In this document: piece after piece, positions 1 to 6,402 of the stretch | Layout: every line of letters begins with the position of its first letter | Numbering within the stretch: position 1 is the stretch's first letter | Source: CAZAMT01 sp964486145 | GTDB taxonomy: Bacteria; Bacteroidota; Bacteroidia; Bacteroidales; JAAAOM01 | Reading direction: 5' to 3' | Assembly (NCBI GenBank): GCA_964486145.1 | Contig: CAZAMT010000086.1 | Location: 1 to 13,908 of the forward strand | DNA: 13,908 nucleotides | Program-made: the position numbers and the translations under genes | Notes under the pieces: model-generated | The model's input: only the letters and a program-made list of their open reading frames with translations | The model's database searches: none | What the model was told of the DNA's origin: nothing

Positions 1-221
1 TAATCATGATTGGAAGGTATCACATGATCAAAGTTATCGTGATATTTATAAATATTCTCCAGGATTTCAATGGTAGCTGATAACAGTTTTTTGTACAGGG
101 AGAGTTTGATCTTTAAATCTTTGGATTCTTCTTTCAGGGTGGCAAGAAGTTCACCTATGGTCTCGTATTTCAGATGACCGTAATGACTAACAAGAGTTTT
201 TTTCGTTTTAAGTGAAAGCAT
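1..221 (-). CDS. SiaB-like GHKL-fold kinase (DUF6272-type), N-terminal part, cut by window edge
   Basis: A frame opens at ATG 221 and stays open to base 1, giving 73 residues (MLSLKTKKTLVSHYGHLKYE...). The pattern of an opening strand followed by GHLKYETIGELL, a lysine-rich helix and an IEILENIYKYH helix (residues 51-61) resembles the N-terminus of SiaB-like kinases. The last stretch would be the N-box-like helix of the histidine-kinase-type ATP fold. In Pseudomonas, SiaB phosphorylates the SpoIIAA-like protein SiaC, and a SiaC-family gene lies in this same window at 5826-6197. The gene follows rnhA by 110 bp in the same direction. Family assignment is from recall of the sequence pattern in a partial protein. 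A different small ATPase-fold regulator remains possible. Confidence 0.6.
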   Translation of the reverse strand, partial: MLSLKTKKTLVSHYGHLKYETIGELLATLKEESKDLKIKLSLYKKLLSATIEILENIYKYHDNFDHVIPSNHD

Positions 222-331
222 TAAACCTGTCTTGAAATATAATTAAAATCAATATCAGCACTGTATGAGCCGTTTAACATGAAGATATTTAACGAATACA
301 TGATTTTAAGGTTTGTTTTTTTTAATTTTTT

Positions 332-805
332 TTACAAATCGTGTTTGGCAGGGTATTCATATTCATCATCAATTTGAAGGTTCTTTTCTTTTGAAGCTTC
401 AACGGCAAGTTGGTCACACAATTCATTTTCAGGGATTTGGTTGTGTCCTTTTACCCAGACGAACTTCACGCGATGTTTTCTGTATACCTTGAGGAAACGC
501 ATCCATAAATCGGCATTTTTCTTTTTTGCGAACCTCTTTTTTTCCCATCCGAAAACCCATTTTTTTTCAACAGCATCAGCCACATACCTGGAGTCTGTGT
601 AAATTGTGACATCACTTCCTTCTTTTTTTAACGTTTCAAGGCCAACGATCACAGCCAGCAACTCCATCCGGTTATTGGTAGTCATTCGGTAACCTTCCGA
701 CAACTCTTTTCTGTGATTTCCCGAGATCAGCACAATTCCGTACCCTCCTGGTCCGGGATTACCCCTTGCTGCTCCATCAGTGTACATGGTAATTTTTGTG
801 GTCAT
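332..805 (-). CDS. rnhA: Ribonuclease HI
   Basis: The product cuts the RNA strand of RNA-DNA hybrids, removing primers and R-loops in the cytoplasm. From ATG 805 the protein is 157 residues, the usual length for RNase HI. The catalytic carboxylates are all visible: D10 in YTDGAARGNPG, E48 in TTNNRMELL, D71 in YTDSRYV and D131 in ENELCDQLA, with H121 in the flexible catalytic loop (VKGHNQIPENE). The reading frame stays open 141 bases further upstream to 946, but that extension has no RNase H homology and runs into a repeat-like inverted element, so ATG 805 is preferred. It lies downstream of the S46 peptidase gene and upstream of the SiaB-like gene, all on the minus strand. Family identity is essentially certain. 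Confidence 0.96.
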   Translation of the reverse strand: MTTKITMYTDGAARGNPGPGGYGIVLISGNHRKELSEGYRMTTNNRMELLAVIVGLETLKKEGSDVTIYTDSRYVADAVEKKWVFGWEKKRFAKKKNADLWMRFLKVYRKHRVKFVWVKGHNQIPENELCDQLAVEASKEKNLQIDDEYEYPAKHDL

Positions 806-839
806 GGTTTCGCGATTATGTAATGGATGCATTGAAAAA

Positions 840-981
840 AAGCTGTCCAAAAAATTCAGATGAACAAAATTCCTTCCATTGGAATCAGGATTGCAAGAAG
901 CACAAAAATCAAGACTTATTTTAACAATGCCATAGTGCAATTGCAAATTTGTGTGTGTTCCTGGTTTTTTTTGGACAGCTT
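840..981. repeat. 142-bp element with 15-bp perfect inverted ends (MITE-like or long hairpin)
   Basis: The sequence AAGCTGTCCAAAAAA at 840-854 is matched exactly by its reverse complement at 967-981. The arms continue imperfectly inward for about 15 more bases. The interior has two small perfect palindromes, TTCCATTGGAA (874-884) and TGCAATTGCA (936-945). It fills most of the gap between the peptidase stop codon (992) and the rnhA start (805) and holds no convincing gene. No target-site duplication is obvious at its edges, so a transposon-derived MITE and an RNA hairpin are both possible. Confidence 0.5.
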
Positions 982-991
982 CATTATAAGA

Positions 992-3148
992 TCATTCAAC
1001 AATTGTCATTTCATCAATGAGGTGTTTTGCTCCGGCAAATTTGTCCATAATAAACAGAACATACCTGATGTCAACATTGATACATTTTTGAACTTCGGTT
1101 TCAAAAACAATGTCCCCACTCATGGCTTCCCAGTTGCCATCAAATGCAATGCCGATGAGTTCTCCGTCTCCGTTTATCACCGGACTTCCCGAATTTCCTC
1201 CTGTTATATCGTTATTTGTAGTGAAGTTCACGGGCATGGTTCCATCCGGGTTTTTGTACCTTCCAAAGTCCTTATTTTCATAAAGTTCTTTTAATTTTTC
1301 AGGTACAACAAATTCCCAATTGTTTGGATCTTCTTTTTCCATAACGCCTTTGAGGGTTGTGTGGTAATCATAGTAAACGGCATCTCTTGGATAATAGTCT
1401 CCCACCGTTCCATATGTCAGCCGCATAGTAAAATTTGCATCAGGATAATAAGAGCTATCCTTGTTCATTTGCATCAGCCCCGCGATGTAAAGGCGATGTC
1501 CCTTGTCAAAGTTGTTATTATATTGGGATAGTAAAAAATATATTTCCCTGAGCTTTTGAATGATGGATAAAGCGGCTTCAAATGCCATATCTTTTTGAAG
1601 AGCATTTGCTTTTGGATTATCCAGAAATTCATTTACTGATTCTTCATTTGTGAATATTGACTTGTCAAAAAGTCGGTCAACGTATTTATTAAAATCACCC
1701 TTGTACTTGTCTTCGATGGTGTTTAACACTTCAGGATGAAATTCTTTTGGAACATTCTCATGAAACAATTTCAACATGGCAAGTGTAACTTTTTTATCTG
1801 TTGGAGCATGATAGTTTTTAAAGTGCTCTTCAACTTCTTCTCTCAGTTCACTTATTTTTTTGTTTTTTTCCGTTTCATCAACATTTTCCATACTAAGCAT
1901 ATTGTGTACTCCAATGTAAGATATGGCGTACCGGTATATTTCACTTGCGCGGTACAGGGCTTCTTCGATGTACTGGTTCGCATGTTCATAACTGGCCCTG
2001 GCATCTACGGCATCCTGAATAAGGCTAAGTGCTTCACCGTATTTTTTTTCGCGGTTCCCTTCGCGTACTACCCATTGGAGAAAACGATTTTCAAGTTTCT
2101 GTTTTTTTCCGAATATATCGAGCTTCCGTAAGCCCTGGCTTTGGCCGATGGAAAATTTCCAGTAATTGCTGGATCGGCTGTATTTTGATGCATACTGTAT
2201 TTTCACTTTTTCATTTGCCTGCATATCCTTTAGAAGGATATCCTGTCTTAATCCCCTTATTTTTATTCTGTTGGGATGTGTGATTTCAAGCAGCTCTTTT
2301 ATTTCGAAGGAAGTCATATACCTGTCGGTTCCACCCGGGTAGCCGATAACCATTGCAAAATCGTCTTTTTCGTAACCTTTTAATGAAATCGGAAGGAAAT
2401 GTCTCGGTTTCAGCGGGATATTGTCTTCCGAGTATTCGGCTGGTTTACCATCCGGGTTGGAGTATACTCTGAAAACACTAAAATCGCCGGTATGTCTTGG
2501 CCACATCCAGTTATCCGTATCGGCTCCATATTTCCCTATGGAAGAAGGTGGTGTGCCTACCAACCTTACATCTTTATATATTTCATAAACCAGTAAATAA
2601 AACTGGTTACCTCCAAAAAACGGGCGAACGGAAGCATCGTAATGTGTTCCGTCGGTTGCCTCCTCTTCAATTTGTGATGAAATCTCAGAAATTGTTTGTT
2701 CTCTTTCATTTTCGGTCATTTCATCGGTAAGCTTAGCATTGATTCTTTCCGAAACATCCTCCATTCGTACCAGAAATGTTGCTGTTAATTCAGGGTTTGG
2801 AAGTTCATCATCTTTGGTTGTGGCCCAAAAACCATCTTCAAGATAATTGTTTTCTACTGTGCTGTGATACTGAATCTGGCCATAGCCACAGTGGTGATTG
2901 GTTAATAGCAGGCCCTGGTCAGAGACGATTTCCCCTGTGCAACCACCGCCAAAAATAACCACGGCGTCTTTTAAACTAGAGTTGTTTATATCATAAATAT
3001 CCTCCGCCGTGAGGTTTAGCCCCGTTTCATTCATCTTGTTTATATTCAGTTGTTTAATCAGGGGCAGCAACCACATTCCTTCGTCAGCTCTAAGCGTGTA
3101 AGGAAATAAAATTGAAATTGTAAAAATTACACTAAATACTCTTTTCAT
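992..3148 (-). CDS. S46 family dipeptidyl-peptidase, DPP7-like
   Basis: This is a secreted serine exopeptidase that releases dipeptides from peptide N-termini, typical of amino-acid-using Bacteroidota. The 718-residue length matches the family. Residues 1-21 form a signal peptide (MKRVFSVIFTISILFPYTLRA), so it probably acts in the periplasm. The chymotrypsin-like triad is visible: His in TNHHCGYG (85-86), D222 in RHTGDFSVF and S653 in TGGNSGSPV. Eighteen residues after the catalytic serine is a glycine (G671 in AFDGNW). In characterised enzymes this position is Gly in DPP7 (hydrophobic P1) and Arg in DPP11 (acidic P1), so DPP7-type specificity is inferred. Upstream is rnhB, with a 119-bp gap. 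No clear promoter was found in that gap. Confidence 0.95.
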   Translation of the reverse strand: MKRVFSVIFTISILFPYTLRADEGMWLLPLIKQLNINKMNETGLNLTAEDIYDINNSSLKDAVVIFGGGCTGEIVSDQGLLLTNHHCGYGQIQYHSTVENNYLEDGFWATTKDDELPNPELTATFLVRMEDVSERINAKLTDEMTENEREQTISEISSQIEEEATDGTHYDASVRPFFGGNQFYLLVYEIYKDVRLVGTPPSSIGKYGADTDNWMWPRHTGDFSVFRVYSNPDGKPAEYSEDNIPLKPRHFLPISLKGYEKDDFAMVIGYPGGTDRYMTSFEIKELLEITHPNRIKIRGLRQDILLKDMQANEKVKIQYASKYSRSSNYWKFSIGQSQGLRKLDIFGKKQKLENRFLQWVVREGNREKKYGEALSLIQDAVDARASYEHANQYIEEALYRASEIYRYAISYIGVHNMLSMENVDETEKNKKISELREEVEEHFKNYHAPTDKKVTLAMLKLFHENVPKEFHPEVLNTIEDKYKGDFNKYVDRLFDKSIFTNEESVNEFLDNPKANALQKDMAFEAALSIIQKLREIYFLLSQYNNNFDKGHRLYIAGLMQMNKDSSYYPDANFTMRLTYGTVGDYYPRDAVYYDYHTTLKGVMEKEDPNNWEFVVPEKLKELYENKDFGRYKNPDGTMPVNFTTNNDITGGNSGSPVINGDGELIGIAFDGNWEAMSGDIVFETEVQKCINVDIRYVLFIMDKFAGAKHLIDEMTIVE

Positions 3149-3267
3149 GGTATTAAATAATTAGATATTAACTGGGTTTTATTTAAGAATTCTGCAAAAT
3201 AAACAAAATATATGAATTTTTTTCATTTTTCTGAGCAGCCATAAGCAAAACCAGGTTGTAAAAAGCT

Positions 3268-3894
3268 TTAACGAAAATCGATTTTAAGTTGTGTATCGGT
3301 TAATTGAAAGGATTTCCGATGGTATTTTGTAATGCCATATTGTTTAATGGCGTTTCGATGATATGCAGTTGCATACCCTTTGTTTAAATCCCATCGATAA
3401 CAGTCAAACTCGGTATGAATTTTATGCATATAATCATCGCGGTATGTTTTGGCCAGGATCGATGCCGCTGCAATGGATTTGTATTTTGAATCACCTTTAA
3501 CAATGCAGGTGTGCGGGATATTCTTGTATTTTATGAAGTTATTTCCATCAATAAGCAGGTGCTGCGGTGCTGTATTTAGTTCATTTAGTGCGTGGTGCAT
3601 TGCCTTCATGGATGCTTTAAAAATGTTTATTTGATCAATTTCGGTATTGCTTATCATAGCAACTGAAAATGAAATTGCATGCAACTCTATCTCCTTGCGA
3701 AGGGTATACCGTTTTTTTTCTGAAAGGATTTTCGAATCATTTAAAGCATTCATGGGTTTCAGCGGGTTAAGAATAACAGCAGCGGCAAAAACCGGTCCTG
3801 CCAGGCATCCCCGGCCGGCTTCATCACATCCGGCTTCAATAACTTTATCTTTATAATAGTCTTTTAATACGGCAACATTTTTATTCATTTTCAT
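3268..3894 (-). CDS. rnhB: Ribonuclease HII
   Basis: This RNase HII removes ribonucleotides from DNA and RNA from hybrids. At 208 residues it has the usual length. The family motif GCDEAGRGCLAGPV supplies D24 and E25. D116 lies in LLIDGN and D153 in AKTYRDDYM, completing the DEDD site. The GDSKYKSIAAASILAK stretch and the C-terminal KGYATAYH segment are also typical. Two starts are possible, ATG 3894 (MKMNK) and ATG 3888. Both overlap the end of the upstream glycosyltransferase gene, by 14 or 8 bases, which suggests translational coupling. A second, unrelated RNase H (rnhA) lies only 2.5 kb away on the same strand. Confidence 0.96.
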   Translation of the reverse strand: MKMNKNVAVLKDYYKDKVIEAGCDEAGRGCLAGPVFAAAVILNPLKPMNALNDSKILSEKKRYTLRKEIELHAISFSVAMISNTEIDQINIFKASMKAMHHALNELNTAPQHLLIDGNNFIKYKNIPHTCIVKGDSKYKSIAAASILAKTYRDDYMHKIHTEFDCYRWDLNKGYATAYHRNAIKQYGITKYHRKSFQLTDTQLKIDFR

Positions 3895-5014
3895 TCATGC
3901 ATTTTGTAATACTTTCCCACATCTTTGAAGCAGCGAGAGACCATGAATATTCATTGCTTTTTTTCAAACCTTTTGAAATCATATCGTTTTTTAGTTTTTT
4001 ATCGTCAGCAATCCTAAGCATGGCATTGCATATGTCAACATGTGAATGCGGATTAACCAATAATGCAGCATCCCCGGCAACTTCGGGCAACGATGTAACA
4101 TTTGAACTTATCACAGGCACGCCACATTTCATTGCTTCGATGATGGGTATGCCGAATCCTTCAAAATAAGGAATAAATGTTAACGCGTAAGCTGAAGCCA
4201 TTACCTGGCACAATTCCACATCGGTTAACCAACCGGTGAATATCACTTTGTTTTTGTGGGTCATCCTGTTATAGACTGATTGCATTTTTTTATTACCGAA
4301 CATGCTTTTTCCGGTTAATATCATTCGAAATTCAGATTCCGAATGATTGCAAAACTGTTCAAAGGCAACAAGGAGGTTAGCAATGTTTTTTCGTTGGTGA
4401 ATAGCACCAACATAAAGGAAAAAAGGCTTCCCTCCGGTCATTTTCTGTCTGATATGTTGTTGATTCTTAAAGTCTGTTGGAACGAACACTTGTGAAACAC
4501 CATTGTGCACAATATCAATTTTATCAGGATGTACACGATAATTATTCACTATATCGTTTTTTGAAAATTCTGAAACTGTTACAATGCGGGTACTTCTGCT
4601 GGCAAACTTAGGAAAATAGTGTTTATAATAAGTCCTTGTCAGCCATGGGATATCCTTGGGTCGATGTTCAAAATTTAGATCGTGAATAACAGATAAAGTT
4701 TTTGTTTTAGTATTCAGAGGGATAAATCCATCGGGAGAGACAAAAATGTTAACACCGGATTTTTTCAAAAAGCGCTTTACTGAAATTTCAAACCAAAGAT
4801 ACCATAAAAACGGATGTCGGGCGGGGGGAGGCAGGACAACTGGTTTAATATTATCTGAGACAATAAAGTCACTTGAAAAGGGTCTGTCGAATAAAAAATA
4901 AAACGTAACCTCAGGGTGTCTGGAAGTTAGTAATTTAAATATTTCGAACGTGAACCTTCCAATTCCTTCTGTTTTATTTTTTATCAGAAACCTGGCATTA
5001 ACGGCAATCTTCAT
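3881..5014 (-). CDS. GT4-family glycosyltransferase
   Basis: This is a retaining, nucleotide-sugar-dependent glycosyltransferase of the GT-B fold, 377 residues. The N-terminal half starts with MKIAVNARFL and has the GIGRF loop (17-21). The C-terminal nucleotide-binding half has FFLYVGAIHQRKN (198-210) and the E-x7-E motif, E285 and E293, in EGFGIPIIEAM, followed by CGVPVISSN and SLPEVAGDAALLV. It looks most like mannosyl- or related transferases that build surface polysaccharides, but donor and acceptor cannot be read from the sequence. Its 3' end overlaps rnhB. It is divergent from the polysaccharide genes that start at 5546 and probably serves the same glycan or another envelope glycan. Confidence 0.92.
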   Translation of the reverse strand: MKIAVNARFLIKNKTEGIGRFTFEIFKLLTSRHPEVTFYFLFDRPFSSDFIVSDNIKPVVLPPPARHPFLWYLWFEISVKRFLKKSGVNIFVSPDGFIPLNTKTKTLSVIHDLNFEHRPKDIPWLTRTYYKHYFPKFASRSTRIVTVSEFSKNDIVNNYRVHPDKIDIVHNGVSQVFVPTDFKNQQHIRQKMTGGKPFFLYVGAIHQRKNIANLLVAFEQFCNHSESEFRMILTGKSMFGNKKMQSVYNRMTHKNKVIFTGWLTDVELCQVMASAYALTFIPYFEGFGIPIIEAMKCGVPVISSNVTSLPEVAGDAALLVNPHSHVDICNAMLRIADDKKLKNDMISKGLKKSNEYSWSLAASKMWESITKCMNENE

Positions 5015-5545
5015 GTGTTTATAATTAAGTTAATTAAGTTATTGAGTTTATCCGGTAGTTCGTCGTAGAAGAACCTTTAATAATCATGTGCGTGTGTTTT
5101 TAAAATATAATCATGTGTGTTTCATGTGTTTAAAATTTACTACCATTAGAATTAGAACGCTGATGACGCTGATTTTACAGATAATCGTTGATAGAAAAAA
5201 TCCGCGTAAATCCGTTCGATCTGTGTTACCTGCGTTCCATTTATCCTAATAATCATCCTTCTTTGGCGGGACAGGATGTGTGTGTTAAAACTTTGTCATG
5301 TATGTTTCATTTTAATGTTTATTGTTGCACCTAATTTATAAAATATAGTTTAAACGTAAGATTGAATGGCATTGAACTGAAAAGTTTTGAACACTTGTTA
5401 TGTTTTGTTTAATTCATTCATTGGTCGAATTATAAAAGATTGTTTTGTAACTAAATACAAAGTTTTATCGGCAGTGGTTGTTGAAAACTTCTCATTTTAT
5501 TAACAATGAAATTAACTATATTAGTCGCTAAAGTTTATAATTTAA
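5015..5545. other. 531-bp divergent intergenic region without a gene
   Basis: No plausible coding sequence was found on either strand. The region separates the minus-strand glycosyltransferase from the plus-strand ribbon-helix-helix gene, so it should contain promoters for both. It holds a tandem 9-bp repeat AATTAAGTT (5023-5031 and 5032-5040), two related ATAATCATGTG stretches near 5080 and 5108, and an ATCCGCG-type interspersed repeat (5154-5238, listed separately). No exact TAnnTTTG element was found on either strand. The nearest is TATGTTTTG around 5400, one base off in spacing. The last 300 bases before 5546 are AT-rich and carry nothing that can be named. Confidence 0.6.
5154..5238. repeat. 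ATCCGCG-type interspersed repeat
   Basis: The segment opens with AGAACGCTGATGACGCTGAT and closes with CTGTGTTACCTGCGTTCC. GAACGC (5155-5160) and GCGTTC (5232-5237) form inverted ends. The right half has a roughly 10-base period (TCCGCGTAAA, TCCGTTCGAT, CTGTGTTACC, TGCGTTCC). From memory, near-identical noncoding repeats with TCCGCGTAAATCCG cores occur in multiple copies in many environmental bacterial genomes, including Bacteroidota. It is GC-richer than its surroundings. Function is unknown. Confidence 0.6.
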
Positions 5546-5782
5546 ATGAAGCGAAAGAAATCAAAATACAAAGATCCTAACTTAAAAAGAATTAACAGGC
5601 ACTTAATTCTCTTCAATAATCGTGAACTTAGTGCAATAAATAAATATTGCAGGCAATATAAAATTGCAAATAAATCAAAATTTATGAGGGAAGCCATCAT
5701 AACAACCATTTTAAAAAAATTTGATGAGGATTATCCCACACTTTTTGAGGAAGAACATCCCACATTGTTTTCACGGATGTAA
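5546..5782 (+). CDS. Small ribbon-helix-helix-like putative DNA-binding protein
   Basis: The 78-residue product starts with a basic stretch (MKRKKSKYKDPNLKR), followed by a short strand NRHLILF (17-23), a helix from about 26 to 39 (RELSAINKYCRQYK) and a second helix from about 43 to 60 (KSKFMREAIITTILKKF). This strand-helix-helix order, with a K-S-K-F-M-R-E-A segment starting helix two, fits ribbon-helix-helix regulators. The C-terminus repeats PTLF (64-67 and 72-75), encoded by two ATCCCACA copies 24 bases apart, perhaps a small duplication. The SiaC-family gene starts 43 bp downstream, so the two are likely co-transcribed. The protein could regulate this operon. The fold call is by pattern only. 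Confidence 0.7.
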   Translation: MKRKKSKYKDPNLKRINRHLILFNNRELSAINKYCRQYKIANKSKFMREAIITTILKKFDEDYPTLFEEEHPTLFSRM

Positions 5783-5825
5783 TTAAATTTATATCTTTAT
5801 TAAAAGAAGAAGGTATTTATTGCTC

Positions 5826-6197
5826 ATGGAAATAGTAATAAACAGCACAATCAATACACCGGAGGTTCGTATAGAACCGGGTAAGGTTGAAATAAAAGGA
5901 AGGTCTATACCCGAAGATTCATTTGATTTTTATTTACCAGTTATCGAGTATATTACCAGTTACCTAAAGCTGGATTTGGCAAAAACAGAGGTAGTTGTGT
6001 ACCTGGAATATATTAATAGTTCTTCAAAAAAATTTTTAACAGCCATATTAAACCTTTTTGAAGAAAGTTATCTAAATGGTAAAGAAATTTATGTTATATG
6101 GCAGTACGATGAAGATGATGAAGCGATATATGAGCTTGGAAATGACATTAAGTCATTCATTAAACTACCTATTCAATTGGAAGAGATAATATTATAG
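5826..6197 (+). CDS. SiaC family regulatory phosphoprotein (DUF1987)
   Basis: This 123-residue protein belongs to the SiaC/DUF1987 family of small phosphoproteins related to SpoIIAA-type switches. Diagnostic segments are EIKGRSIPEDSFDFY (22-36), YLEYINSSSKKFL (59-71) and WQYDEDDEAIYELG (92-105). In Pseudomonas SiaC, the kinase SiaB phosphorylates a threonine in the matching NTSS stretch. Here the aligned residue would be S65 in NSSS, so a serine phosphosite is inferred. A matching SiaB-like kinase begins at the left edge of the window. The start is chosen at ATG 5826. An in-frame TTG at 5820 lies at better spacing from the AGAAGG sequence (5807-5812) and cannot be excluded. The partner, such as a diguanylate cyclase in Pseudomonas, is not in this window. 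Confidence 0.85.
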   Translation: MEIVINSTINTPEVRIEPGKVEIKGRSIPEDSFDFYLPVIEYITSYLKLDLAKTEVVVYLEYINSSSKKFLTAILNLFEESYLNGKEIYVIWQYDEDDEAIYELGNDIKSFIKLPIQLEEIIL

Positions 6198-6337
6198 TTG
6201 ACCATTGGGGTCGTTAGATAAAAAATTAATATGAAACATATAAAGAACCAAGCCGTTAAAAAAAATAATTTGCGCAATTGTTTGATTAAAATGCAGTGTT
6301 ATAATAAAACGGTACTTTTTTTGTTTATATAAATTTA

Positions 6338-6345
6338 TAATTTTG
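6338..6345 (+). promoter_or_regulatory. Candidate Bacteroidetes -7 element (TAATTTTG)
   Basis: TAATTTTG matches the Bacteroidetes -7 consensus TAnnTTTG exactly. A TTTG at 6320-6323 could be the -33 element, but the 14-base gap is shorter than the usual 17-23. Transcription would begin near 6352, about 50 bases before the dehydratase start at 6403. A small near-palindrome (TGCG 6346-6349, CGCA 6356-6359) lies across the expected start. This implies the dehydratase can be expressed separately from the SiaC gene. Confidence 0.4.
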
Positions 6346-6402
6346 TGCGGATCTACGCAGATATGTATTATTAAACGTAACACCTTGAATTTTTAGCAGG
6401 AA

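Noticed and set aside
860..1294. Plus-strand frame of 144 codons opposite the peptidase 3' end
   Set aside because: It lies antisense to the S46 catalytic domain and the inverted-repeat element, and its translation has no protein-like features.
5023..5040. Tandem AATTAAGTT as an operator
   Set aside because: It is a short AT-rich repeat directly before a start codon in AT-rich DNA. Chance cannot be excluded.
6187..6215. GACC/GGTC stem after the SiaC gene as a terminator
   Set aside because: The stem is only four base pairs and no T-tract follows it.
6346..6359. TGCG-N6-CGCA near-palindrome as a riboswitch or operator
   Set aside because: Only four base pairs and no wider structure could be seen. 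Too small to support a regulatory call.
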